Positions 8,264 to 16,079 of a DNA stretch of 64,000 bases are shown piece by piece. The translations under genes were made by a program, and so were the position numbers. The DNA is taken from assembly GCF_013386825.1 (NCBI RefSeq), contig NZ_JACARC010000042.1:44034-108033 (forward strand), written 5' to 3'. Origin of the DNA: Pseudomonas sp. IPO3778. Lineage in GTDB: Bacteria; Pseudomonadota; Gammaproteobacteria; Pseudomonadales; Pseudomonadaceae. Within the stretch, counting starts at the first letter, position 1; every line of letters starts with the position of its first letter. The notes under the pieces were generated by a model, which was given only the letters and a program-made list of their open reading frames with translations, was not told the origin of the DNA and ran no database searches.

Positions 8264-8386
8264 ATGTGGGAGCGGGCTTGTGTGGGAGCCGGGCTTGCCC
8301 GCGATGCAGGCACCTCGGTCTATCAGACAAACCGAGGTGAGGCTATCGCGGGCAAGCCCGGCTCCCACAAAAGCCAGCTCCCACAC
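8264..8386. repeat. Nested REPIN: one REPIN inside another REP palindrome
   Basis: A complete REPIN (TGTGGGAGCCGGGCTTGCCCGCGAT at 8281-8305 with its inverted mate at 8345-8370) is bracketed by two half-REPs. These are GTGGGAGCGGGCTTG at 8266-8280 and AAGCCAGCTCCCAC at about 8371-8384. The outer halves are reverse complements of each other, apart from one base, up to the palindrome tip. The inner element appears to have inserted at the tip. Confidence 0.8.
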
Positions 8387-8414
8387 TGGACTGCATTTCT
8401 TCAGTTAGAGCGGA

Positions 8415-9419
8415 TTACTGCCCGCTGTAGATCTGGTCAAAAACCCCACCATCATTGAAGTGGGTCTTCTGCACCGTACGCCAGTCACCAAAGGTCTTCT
8501 CGACCGACAGGAAGTCGACTTTCGGGAAGCGGTCGGTGTACTTGGCCAGCACTTTCGGGTCCCGTGGACGCAGGTAGTTGTTGGCCGCAATTTCCTGGCC
8601 TTCCGGCGACCACAGGTACTTCAGGTATTCCTCGGCAGCCACGCGGGTGCCTTTCTTGTCGACCACTTTGTCGACCACCGACACCGGCGGCTCAGCCTCA
8701 GCGGAAACGCTTGGGTAGATCACTTCAAACTGATCGCGGCCAAATTCACGGGCGATCATTTCGGCTTCGTTTTCAAACGTCACCAGCACGTCGCCGATCT
8801 GGTTGGTCATGAACGTGGTGGTGGCGGCACGGCCACCGGTGTCCAGCACGGGGGCGTGTTTGAACAGGTCGCCCACGAACTTCTTGGCCTTCTCTTCGTC
8901 ACCGCCGTTCTTCAACACATAACCCCAGGCCGACAGGTAGGTGTAGCGGCCGTTACCGGAGGTTTTCGGGTTCGGTACGATGACTTGCACGCCATCCTTG
9001 AGCAAATCCGGCCAGTCTTTCAGGGCTTTCGGGTTGCCTTTGCGCACGATGAACACCGTGGCCGAGGTGAACGGCGCGCTGTTGTCCGGCAGGCGGGTAA
9101 CCCAGTTGTCCGGGACCAGTTTGCCGTTGTCGGCCAGGGCGTTGATGTCGGTGGCCATGTTCATGGTGATCACATCAGCCGGCAGGCCGTCGATCACCGA
9201 GCGCGCTTGTTTGCTCGAACCACCGAAGGACATCTGCAGGGTCAGCTTGTCGTCTGGATGCTCGGCAGCCCAGTGCTTCTGGAAGGCCGCGTTGTAGTCT
9301 TTGTAGAAGTCGCGCATCACGTCGTAGGAGACGTTGAGCAGGGTGACCGGGGCGGCCTGGACGACGCCAGCCAGTGCGAGGCCGGCGGCCAGGAGAGAGG
9401 CGCTAACGAGTTTTTTCAC
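8415..9419 (-). CDS. sbp: Sulfate-binding periplasmic protein
   Basis: This 334-residue extracellular solute-binding protein has a signal peptide ending VVQA before APVTLLNVSYD. The family segments YDVMRDFYKDYNAAF, QMSFGGSSKQARSVIDGLPADVITMN and VPNPKTSGNGR are all present. It captures sulfate, and probably thiosulfate, for CysTWA import. No cysTWA permease genes adjoin it, so this is a stand-alone binding-protein gene or the first of an operon that lies elsewhere. It is transcribed away from the ion channel gene's 3' side with about 105 bp between. Family membership is clear; exact ligand preference is inferred. Confidence 0.93.
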   Translation of the reverse strand: MKKLVSASLLAAGLALAGVVQAAPVTLLNVSYDVMRDFYKDYNAAFQKHWAAEHPDDKLTLQMSFGGSSKQARSVIDGLPADVITMNMATDINALADNGKLVPDNWVTRLPDNSAPFTSATVFIVRKGNPKALKDWPDLLKDGVQVIVPNPKTSGNGRYTYLSAWGYVLKNGGDEEKAKKFVGDLFKHAPVLDTGGRAATTTFMTNQIGDVLVTFENEAEMIAREFGRDQFEVIYPSVSAEAEPPVSVVDKVVDKKGTRVAAEEYLKYLWSPEGQEIAANNYLRPRDPKVLAKYTDRFPKVDFLSVEKTFGDWRTVQKTHFNDGGVFDQIYSGQ

Positions 9420-9524
9420 TGCTCATTCCTTGTTGTTCGAGAAGGTTTTGAAACACATAGGGGCAATATGCCAGCGACTATAGCCGGGGGCGCATAGTCG
9501 CTTAAAGATTAAAAAGAACTTTGC

Positions 9525-10349
9525 TTATTCCACTTTCTTAAACAACCCATTGCCACAGCGCGAGCAAAACGCTGCGTTGGGTTCGTGGGTGTTTTTCCTG
9601 CACACCGGGCACTCATGTTCCAGTTGCTCACCGCGCATGGCATTGGCCAGTTCGGCGGTAAAAATCCCGGTGGGTACCGCGATAATGGAATAACCGGTGA
9701 TCATCACCAGCGACGAAATCACCTGGCCCAGCGGCGTGACCGGCACGATATCGCCAAAGCCCACGGTGGTCAGGGTCACGATCGCCCAATAAATGCCCTT
9801 GGGAATGCTGGTAAAGCCGTGCTCCGGGCCTTCGATCACGTACATCAAGGTGCCGAACACCGTGACCAGGGTGCAGACGCTGAGCAAAAACACCACGATC
9901 TTCTGCTTGCTGCCCCGCAGTGCCGACATCAGGTAGTTGGCCTGCTTGAGGTACGGCCCAAGCTTGAGCACCCGGAAGATCCGCAGCATCCGGATGATCC
10001 GGATAATCAGCAGGTACTGCGCGTCGCTGTAATACAGCGCCAGGATCCCGGGCACGATCGCCAGTAAATCCACCAGCCCGTAAAAGCTGAAGGCATAGCG
10101 CAACGGCTTGGGCGAGCAATACAGCCGCAACCCGTACTCGATGGCAAAGATGATGGTGAAGCCCCACTCGATGTAGGCCAGCACGTTGGCGTAGTTGTCG
10201 TGGACCGCCTGGATACTGTCGAGGATCACGATCACCAGGCTGGCGAGGATGATCAGCAGCAGGGTGCTGTCGAAGCGTCGGCCGGCTGGGGTGTCGCTTT
10301 GGAAAACCATGACGTAGAGACGTTCACGCCAGTGCTTGTTGCTGTCCAT
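9525..10349 (-). CDS. Six-helix potassium-channel-like protein with C-terminal zinc ribbon
   Basis: This 274-residue membrane protein resembles voltage-gated potassium channels. Helices S1-S4 fill roughly residues 25-150, with arginines spaced in IIRIIRMLRIFRVLKL (S4-like). The pore carries the selectivity filter TTVGFGD near residue 192. After the last helix a short tail holds CPVC and CSRC separated by ten residues, a likely zinc ribbon. The channel assignment is firm from the filter; the ribbon's role is not known. It could sense redox or metals, or anchor a partner. It stands alone, with no obvious operon. Confidence 0.88.
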   Translation of the reverse strand: MDSNKHWRERLYVMVFQSDTPAGRRFDSTLLLIILASLVIVILDSIQAVHDNYANVLAYIEWGFTIIFAIEYGLRLYCSPKPLRYAFSFYGLVDLLAIVPGILALYYSDAQYLLIIRIIRMLRIFRVLKLGPYLKQANYLMSALRGSKQKIVVFLLSVCTLVTVFGTLMYVIEGPEHGFTSIPKGIYWAIVTLTTVGFGDIVPVTPLGQVISSLVMITGYSIIAVPTGIFTAELANAMRGEQLEHECPVCRKNTHEPNAAFCSRCGNGLFKKVE

Positions 10350-10380
10350 GGAAGTCGCCTGAATCGAAGATCAGCGAAGC

Positions 10381-11256
10381 CTAGGGGGATTCGAAGGGGC
10401 TGTCCATGCGGGCTTTCTGCATCACCCGCTGACTGGCGCGCACCAGCCAGCAGGCCAGGATAAACGGTGCGGTCAGTGCGGGCAGGTTCAGGCCGGTGAA
10501 GCCGGGGGTGAGGATGATCGCCAGGACGATGCCGATCAGCGGCAACCAGGGTTGGCGGCGATGCTGGCTGAGGGCCAGGGCGGCCAGTGCCGGGTTATAG
10601 CTGTGCAGGCCGAGCAGGGCGCGGGTGGGTTCGTCCATCAACAGGGCGATCAGCACGCCGAGGCTCGCGCCGGTCAACGCCCACCACGCGGCGCGGGGGC
10701 TGGCGAGCAGCAGGCCGAAGGCGATCAACAGGCCGGCCAGGGCGTGGTCCAGCAGGATGACTTGGGCCAGGCCTTTAAACGGCGCGCAGAGGAGGGCCCA
10801 GGCCCCGGGTTCGCTGGCGGCCACTGCGGCGGGCGCGGTGGTGCCGAGCAGCAGCCAGCCGAACGCCACAAAGGGGGCGGTGTAGGCGGGCAGGTCGTCG
10901 GGGTTGGCGGCGCGTTTGAGCCACTGGCGGGTGAGGATTGCACTGAGGCCGCCGCAGGCGAGGATCAACGGTGGCAACAGCGCCGACCAGGTGAAATGCT
11001 GGCTGATCAGCAAACCGAGCAGCACGCCGTTGTAGCTATAGAGGCCGGCCTGGCGCTCGGCCTTGGGGTAGCCGCGGCGTTGGGCGGTCAGTAAACCGGC
11101 GACACCGCCCAGCAGTGCGCCGCCGAGCAGCGCCGGGGCGCCGACAAGGATCGCCAGCAGGCAGAGCAGGCCGCACAGCGGGTGGCGCTGGAGGAAAATC
11201 TGGCTGAAGCCGTTGAGCAGGGCTTCGGCCCAGTCGGGGCAGGGTTGGTTGGGCAT
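10381..11256 (-). CDS. Urea transporter family protein
   Basis: This 291-residue, highly hydrophobic protein shows the two-fold repeat of the UT family. The LPxxTxPF-like signature occurs twice, as LPAYTAPF in the first half and LPALTAPF in the second. These proteins form passive urea channels. The start MPNQPCPDW at 11256 is preferred; a longer frame from 11334 runs through a REP sequence. No urease or urea-cycle genes are nearby, so the physiological solute is inferred only from the family. Confidence 0.85.
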   Translation of the reverse strand: MPNQPCPDWAEALLNGFSQIFLQRHPLCGLLCLLAILVGAPALLGGALLGGVAGLLTAQRRGYPKAERQAGLYSYNGVLLGLLISQHFTWSALLPPLILACGGLSAILTRQWLKRAANPDDLPAYTAPFVAFGWLLLGTTAPAAVAASEPGAWALLCAPFKGLAQVILLDHALAGLLIAFGLLLASPRAAWWALTGASLGVLIALLMDEPTRALLGLHSYNPALAALALSQHRRQPWLPLIGIVLAIILTPGFTGLNLPALTAPFILACWLVRASQRVMQKARMDSPFESP

Positions 11257-11286
11257 GGTGGGTGAGTCTGAGGGACCGAGTTGCCC

Positions 11287-11366
11287 CCATCGCAGGCAAG
11301 CCAGCTCCCACATTTGAACGGGTTCACAAATCAAAATGTGGGAGCCGGGCTTGCCCGCGATGAGGC
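11287..11366. repeat. REPIN upstream of the urea transporter
   Basis: CATCGCAGGCAAGCCAGCTCC begins at 11288, and the opposed arm TGTGGGAGCCGGGCTTGCC begins at 11337. The two arms are of slightly different subtypes (CAGGCAAG versus CGGGCAAG), and about 25 bp separate them. The element lies between the 3' end of pyk and the start of the urea transporter. Confidence 0.85.
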
Positions 11367-11377
11367 CCTTACAGGCG

Positions 11378-12793
11378 CTAGATCAACGTCTCTATCCGTA
11401 GTGAGTTAGTAGACCCCGGCTGCCCAAACGGCACCCCCGCGGTAATCACCAAGGTATCCCCGCGCTGCGCCATCCCTTGTGCCTGGGCAATCTCCAGCGC
11501 CGTTGAGCACACCTCATCCACCTGCCGCAGCCGGTCATTCACCACCGAGTGCACGCCCCACGCCACGCTCAAGCGCCGCGCCGTGGACAGGTTCGGCGTG
11601 AGGTTGAGGATCGGTACCGTCGGCCGTTCCCGCGCGGCCCGCAGGCTGGAGGTGCCCGACTCGCTGTAGTTCACCAGCACCGCCACCGGCAGGATGCTGC
11701 TGATACGGCGAATGGCGCAACTGATGGCGTCCGACACCGTGGCATCCGCCTTGGGCCGGCTGACGTCCAGTTGAGCCTGGTAATCCGGGCCGTTTTCCAC
11801 CTGGCGAATGATCTTGCTCATCATCAGCACGGCTTCCAGCGGGTATTCGCCGGAAGCGGTTTCCGCCGACAGCATCACCGCGTCCGCACCTTCTGCCACC
11901 GCATTGGCCACATCAGTGACTTCGGCGCGGGTAGGCGCCGGGGAGAAGCGCATCGACTCAAGCATCTGCGTGGCCACCACCACCGGTTTGCCCAGCTGGC
12001 GGCACAGACCAATGATGTCCTTCTGGATTTGCGGCACGCTTTCCGCTGGCACTTCCACCCCCAGGTCCCCTCTGGCGACCATGATCGCCTCGCTCAGCTC
12101 GGCGATTTCCTGCAGGCGCTTCACCGCCGACGGCTTCTCGATCTTGGCCATCAGGAACGCTTTGTCGCCGATCAGCTCGCGGGCTTCGCGAATGTCTTCC
12201 GGGCGCTGCACAAACGACAGCGCCACCCAGTCCACACCCAGCTCCAGGCCAAAGCTCAGGTCGCGGCGGTCCTTGGCGGTCAGCGGGCTGAGTTCCAGCA
12301 GGGCCTGGGGCACGTTCACGCCTTTGCGGTCCGACAGTTCGCCGCCATTGAGCACGGTGGTGTCGATGGCGTCGGCGTGCTGGGTGATCACCCGCAGGCG
12401 CAGCTTGCCGTCGTCCAGCAACAGGTCCATGCCGGGCTTCAAGGCCGCGATGATTTCCGGGTGCGGCAGGTTGACCCGTCGCTGGTCACCGGGCGTCGGG
12501 TCCAGGTCCAGGCGCAGTGCCTGGCCACGAACCAGTTGGACCTTGCCCTCGGCAAAGCACCCGACCCGAAGCTTCGGCCCTTGCAGGTCCATGAGGATGC
12601 CGAGGGGGTAATTCAGCTGGCGCTCCACCTGACGAATCCACTGGTAGCGCTTGGCATGGTCGGCGTGATCGCCGTGGCTGAAGTTCAGGCGGAAGATGTT
12701 CACCCCGGCTTCCACCAGCTCGCGGATGTCGTCGATGCTGTCGGTGGCCGGGCCGAGCGTGGCGAGGATTTTGACCTTCTTGTCAGGCGTCAT
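11378..12793 (-). CDS. pyk: Pyruvate kinase
   Basis: This 471-residue enzyme converts phosphoenolpyruvate and ADP to pyruvate and ATP. It has the N-terminal KILATLGPA and LNFSHGDH segments, the family signature IMVARGDLGVEVP at mid-length, and the C-terminal allosteric-type domain. The start MTPDKKVKIL at 12793 overlaps the end of ttuD by 11 bases, so it is cotranscribed with the glycerate genes. It therefore probably serves as the terminal step of glyoxylate/glycerate use. Pseudomonas usually has a second pyruvate kinase elsewhere. Confidence 0.95.
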   Translation of the reverse strand: MTPDKKVKILATLGPATDSIDDIRELVEAGVNIFRLNFSHGDHADHAKRYQWIRQVERQLNYPLGILMDLQGPKLRVGCFAEGKVQLVRGQALRLDLDPTPGDQRRVNLPHPEIIAALKPGMDLLLDDGKLRLRVITQHADAIDTTVLNGGELSDRKGVNVPQALLELSPLTAKDRRDLSFGLELGVDWVALSFVQRPEDIREARELIGDKAFLMAKIEKPSAVKRLQEIAELSEAIMVARGDLGVEVPAESVPQIQKDIIGLCRQLGKPVVVATQMLESMRFSPAPTRAEVTDVANAVAEGADAVMLSAETASGEYPLEAVLMMSKIIRQVENGPDYQAQLDVSRPKADATVSDAISCAIRRISSILPVAVLVNYSESGTSSLRAARERPTVPILNLTPNLSTARRLSVAWGVHSVVNDRLRQVDEVCSTALEIAQAQGMAQRGDTLVITAGVPFGQPGSTNSLRIETLI

Positions 12794-14078
12794 GTTCAGG
12801 GGACTCTCTTTCAGGGCTTTCAAGAATCAGAATGGCGCGAAAATCGTTGACGTTGGTGCGGGTCGGTTCGGTGATGATCAGGCCGTCGAGGGCCGCGAAG
12901 TAGCCGTAGCCATTGTTGTTGTCCAGCTCGTCGCTGGCGCTCAGGCCCAGGGCCTCGGCGCGGGCGTAGCTGGTGGGCGTCATGATCGCGCCGGCGTTGT
13001 CTTCGGAGCCGTCGATGCCGTCGGTGTCACCCGCCAGGGCGTAGACGCCGGGCAGGCCCTTGAGGCTGTCGGTGAGGCTCAGGAGGAACTCGGCATTGCG
13101 TCCGCCACGGCCATTACCGCGCACGGTCACGGTGGTTTCCCCGCCGGAGATGATCACGCAGGGCGCCGCCAGCGGCTGGCCATGCTGGATGATTTGCCGG
13201 GCAATGCCCGCGTGCACCTTGGCCACGTCCCGCGCTTCGCCTTCCAGGTCGCCGAGGATCAGCGGGCTGAAACCGGCCTGGCGGACTTTTACCGCCACCG
13301 CTTCGAGGGATTGCTGTGGGCGGGCAATAAGCTGGAAATGGCTGCGGGCGAGCACCGGGTCGCCGGGTTTGACCGTTTCCGACGCCGGGCTTTGCAGCCA
13401 GGTACGGACCGACGCCGGGATTTCAATCTGGTAGCGCTTGAGGATCGCCAGGGCCTGTTGCGACGTGCTCGGATCGCCGACGGTAGGGCCCGACGCGATG
13501 ACGGTGGCCTGGTCCCCCGGCACATCGGAAATGGCGTAGGTGTAGACCGTGGCCGGCCAGCTGGCCTTGGCCAGGCGGCCACCCTTGATCGCCGAAAGGT
13601 GCTTGCGCACGCAGTTCATCTCGCCAATGGTGGCGCCGGATTTGAGCAGGGCTTTGTTGATGGTTTGCTTGTCCGCCAGGGTGATGCCGGCGGCCGGCAG
13701 GGCGAGCAGTGCAGAGCCACCGCCAGACAGCAAAAAGATCACGCGGTCGTCTTCGCCCAGGTTGCTGATCAGCTCCAGCACACGCTTGGCCACCGCTTGG
13801 CCGGCGGCATCCGGGACCGGGTGTGCGGCTTCGACCACTTCAATTTTCTTGCAGGGCGCGCCATGGCCGTAGCGGGTGACCACCAGGCCCGAGACTTCGC
13901 CTTGCCAGCAGTTTTCCACCACCAGCGCCATGGCGGCCGCGGCTTTACCGGCGCCGATCACGATGACGCGGCCGCTGCGGTCGGCAGGCAGATAGGGTTC
14001 GAGGACTTGCCGGGGGTGGGCAGCGTCGATGGCTGTGGCAAACAGCTCGCGAAGCAGGTGTTGCGGATCGACCGACAT
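12783..14078 (-). CDS. ttuD: Glycerate 2-kinase (TtuD, MOFRL family)
   Basis: This 431-residue protein of the glycerate kinase type 2 / MOFRL family is often annotated as hydroxypyruvate reductase. It has the Rossmann-like ViGAGKAAAAMA segment near residues 45-56, FLLSGGGSALLALP near 120, and the C-terminal MOFRL domain with GDTDGIDG. It phosphorylates glycerate, linking GlxR to glycolysis. The start at 14078 follows GGGAG; a longer frame to 14141 has no support. It overlaps pyk downstream, and a REPIN precedes it. Confidence 0.92.
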   Translation of the reverse strand: MSVDPQHLLRELFATAIDAAHPRQVLEPYLPADRSGRVIVIGAGKAAAAMALVVENCWQGEVSGLVVTRYGHGAPCKKIEVVEAAHPVPDAAGQAVAKRVLELISNLGEDDRVIFLLSGGGSALLALPAAGITLADKQTINKALLKSGATIGEMNCVRKHLSAIKGGRLAKASWPATVYTYAISDVPGDQATVIASGPTVGDPSTSQQALAILKRYQIEIPASVRTWLQSPASETVKPGDPVLARSHFQLIARPQQSLEAVAVKVRQAGFSPLILGDLEGEARDVAKVHAGIARQIIQHGQPLAAPCVIISGGETTVTVRGNGRGGRNAEFLLSLTDSLKGLPGVYALAGDTDGIDGSEDNAGAIMTPTSYARAEALGLSASDELDNNNGYGYFAALDGLIITEPTRTNVNDFRAILILESPERESPEHDA

Positions 14079-14143
14079 AAGCGGGCTCCCGGGGATTCTT
14101 GTTATTAGGGGTGACTCAAATTCGATGTGAAATGCGGTCAAAC

Positions 14144-14234
14144 ATGTGGGAGCTGGCTTGCCTGCGATGGCGGTGTGTCAGGCGATGAGTCGGTGTCTGA
14201 ACGACCGCTATCGCAGGCAAGCCAGCTCCCACAC
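14144..14234. repeat. REPIN between glxR and ttuD
   Basis: TGTGGGAGCTGGCTTGCCTGCGATGG begins at 14145, and the reverse-complement arm TATCGCAGGCAAGCCAGCTCC ends about 14230. This is the GCTGGC / GCCAGC subtype. It sits in the 188-bp gap inside an otherwise same-strand operon, where its hairpins could protect or end the upstream transcript segment. Confidence 0.88.
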
Positions 14235-14266
14235 TTGATTGCATTCCAAGGTAGGAGCGCTGTTGT

Positions 14267-15157
14267 TTACTTATCGCGAATCGAAAAATTCGCCATATGT
14301 TCCAGGCCCTTGATCAGCGCCGAGTGGTCCCAGTTGCCGCCACCGATGGCCGTGCAGGTGCTGAACACCTGTTGGGTGCCGGCGGTGTTCGGCAGGTTGA
14401 TCCCCAGCTCCTTGGCGCCGGCCAGGGCCAGGTTCAAGTCCTTCTGGTGCAGGCTGATGCGGAAGCCCGGATCGAAGGTGCCCTTGATCATTCGCTCGCC
14501 ATGCACTTCGAGGATTTTCGAGGAAGCAAAACCGCCCATCAGCGCTTCACGCACCTTGGCCGGGTCGGCACCGTTTTTCGAGGCGAAGAGCAGCGCTTCG
14601 GCCACCGCCTGAATGTTCAGGGCAACGATGATCTGGTTAGCCACCTTGGCGGTCTGGCCATCGCCATTGCCGCCCACCAGGGTGATGTTCTTGCCCATGG
14701 CCTGGAACAGCGGCAGGGCGCGTTCGAAGGTGTGCGGGTCGCCGCCGATCATGATGCTCAGGGTGCCGGCCTTGGCACCGACTTCACCACCGGACACGGG
14801 GGCGTCGAGGTAGCGCGCGCCGGTCTCGTTGATCTTCGCGGCAAAGGCCTTGGTGGCGGTGGGCGAGATCGAGCTCATGTCGATCACCACTTTGTTCGGC
14901 CCCAGGCCGGCGGCCACACCGTCGGCGCGGAACAGCACATCGTCGACCTGCGGGGTGTCGGGCACCATGACGATGATGAATTCGGCTTCCTGGGCCACCT
15001 GCTGCGGGTTGGCCAGGGCCACCGCACCTGCGTTGATCAGTTCCGCCGGGGCCTTGCCGTGGTGCTCGGACAGGAACAGTTGGTGCCCGGCCTTTTGCAG
15101 GTTGGCGGCCATGGGTTGGCCCATGATGCCGGTGCCGATAAATCCGATTTTAGCCAT
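14267..15157 (-). CDS. glxR: Tartronate semialdehyde reductase
   Basis: This 296-residue beta-hydroxyacid dehydrogenase reduces tartronate semialdehyde to D-glycerate. The dinucleotide-binding motif GFIGTGIMGQPMA starts at residue 4. The substrate-binding signature DAPVSGGEVGAKAG lies near 120, and the catalytic lysine is in the GQTAKVANQ segment near 170. The start at 15157 follows GAGGA. Gene order gcl-hyi-glxR-ttuD-pyk supports this assignment over 3-hydroxyisobutyrate dehydrogenase. REPINs separate it from both neighbours. Confidence 0.94.
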   Translation of the reverse strand: MAKIGFIGTGIMGQPMAANLQKAGHQLFLSEHHGKAPAELINAGAVALANPQQVAQEAEFIIVMVPDTPQVDDVLFRADGVAAGLGPNKVVIDMSSISPTATKAFAAKINETGARYLDAPVSGGEVGAKAGTLSIMIGGDPHTFERALPLFQAMGKNITLVGGNGDGQTAKVANQIIVALNIQAVAEALLFASKNGADPAKVREALMGGFASSKILEVHGERMIKGTFDPGFRISLHQKDLNLALAGAKELGINLPNTAGTQQVFSTCTAIGGGNWDHSALIKGLEHMANFSIRDK

Positions 15158-15179
15158 GACGAAAATCCTCTTATTGTTT

Positions 15180-15270
15180 TTGTGGGAGCCGGGCTTGCCC
15201 GCGATGGCATCACCGCGGTGCAACTGAGAAACCGAGTTGCCTGCATCGCGGGCAAGCCCGGCTCCCACAG
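15180..15270. repeat. REPIN between hyi and glxR
   Basis: TGTGGGAGCCGGGCTTGCCCGCGATGG begins at 15181, and its mate CATCGCGGGCAAGCCCGGCTC follows from 15244, ending in CCCACA. Subtype GCCGGGC, identical in core to the inner element at 8281-8370. It occupies almost the whole 129-bp gap between the genes. Confidence 0.9.
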
Positions 15271-15286
15271 GGTTCTGTGTTGTGGG

Positions 15287-16069
15287 TTAGATGGCGTTGT
15301 GGGTTTTCAACCAACCCAAACCCGCTTCGGTGGTGGTCAACGGCTTGTACTCACAGCCGACCCAACCCTGATACCCAATGCGGTCCAGATGTTCGAACAG
15401 GAAGCGGTAGTTGATCTCACCGGTGCCCGGCTCGTTGCGCCCCGGGTTGTCGGCCAGCTGGATGTGGTTGATCTCACCCAGGTGTGCAGCCATGGTGCGG
15501 GCCAGGTCGCCTTCCATGATTTGCATGTGATAGATGTCGTATTGCAGGAACAGGTTGGCACTGCCCACCTGCTCGCGGATCGACAGGGCCTGCGCCGTGT
15601 TGTTCAGGTAGAAACCCGGAATGTCACGGGTGTTGATGGCTTCCATCACCAACTTGATGCCCACCGCTTGCAGCTTGTCGGCGGCGTACTTGAGGTTGGC
15701 GACGAAGGTTTTTTCCAGGGTGGCATCGTCCACACCGGCAGGACGAATCCCCGCCAGGCAGTTGATCTGGGTATTGCCCAGCACTTGGGCGTAGGCGATG
15801 GCCAGGTTGACCCCGGCGCGGAACTCTTCGACCCGGTCCGGGTGGCACGCCAGGCCGCGTTCGCCCTTGGCCCAGTCCCCGGCCGGCAGGTTGAACAGCA
15901 CTTGGGTCAGGCCGTGGGCATCGAGTTGCGCCTTGATTTCAGCCGAGCTGAATTCATAGGGGAACAGGTATTCCACACCACTGAACCCCGCGTCGGCGGC
16001 GACTTTGAAACGGGCAAGAAAGTCCTGTTCGGTAAACAGCATGGACAGGTTGGCGGCAAAACGCGGCAT
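15287..16069 (-). CDS. hyi: Hydroxypyruvate isomerase
   Basis: This 260-residue TIM-barrel isomerase (xylose-isomerase-like family) interconverts hydroxypyruvate and tartronate semialdehyde. Family segments visible are GFSGVEYLFPYE near residue 30, the acidic ligand stretch LVMEAINTRDIPGFY near 140, and GRNEPGTGEINYRFLF near 205. The start MPRFAANLSMLF at 16069 lies 10 bp after the gcl stop, which makes it part of the same transcript. Confidence 0.94.
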   Translation of the reverse strand: MPRFAANLSMLFTEQDFLARFKVAADAGFSGVEYLFPYEFSSAEIKAQLDAHGLTQVLFNLPAGDWAKGERGLACHPDRVEEFRAGVNLAIAYAQVLGNTQINCLAGIRPAGVDDATLEKTFVANLKYAADKLQAVGIKLVMEAINTRDIPGFYLNNTAQALSIREQVGSANLFLQYDIYHMQIMEGDLARTMAAHLGEINHIQLADNPGRNEPGTGEINYRFLFEHLDRIGYQGWVGCEYKPLTTTEAGLGWLKTHNAI

Positions 16070-16079
16070 GGGGTTCTCC

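Noticed and set aside
11257..11334. N-terminal extension of the urea transporter
   Set aside because: The extra 26 codons read through a REP sequence and show no family similarity.
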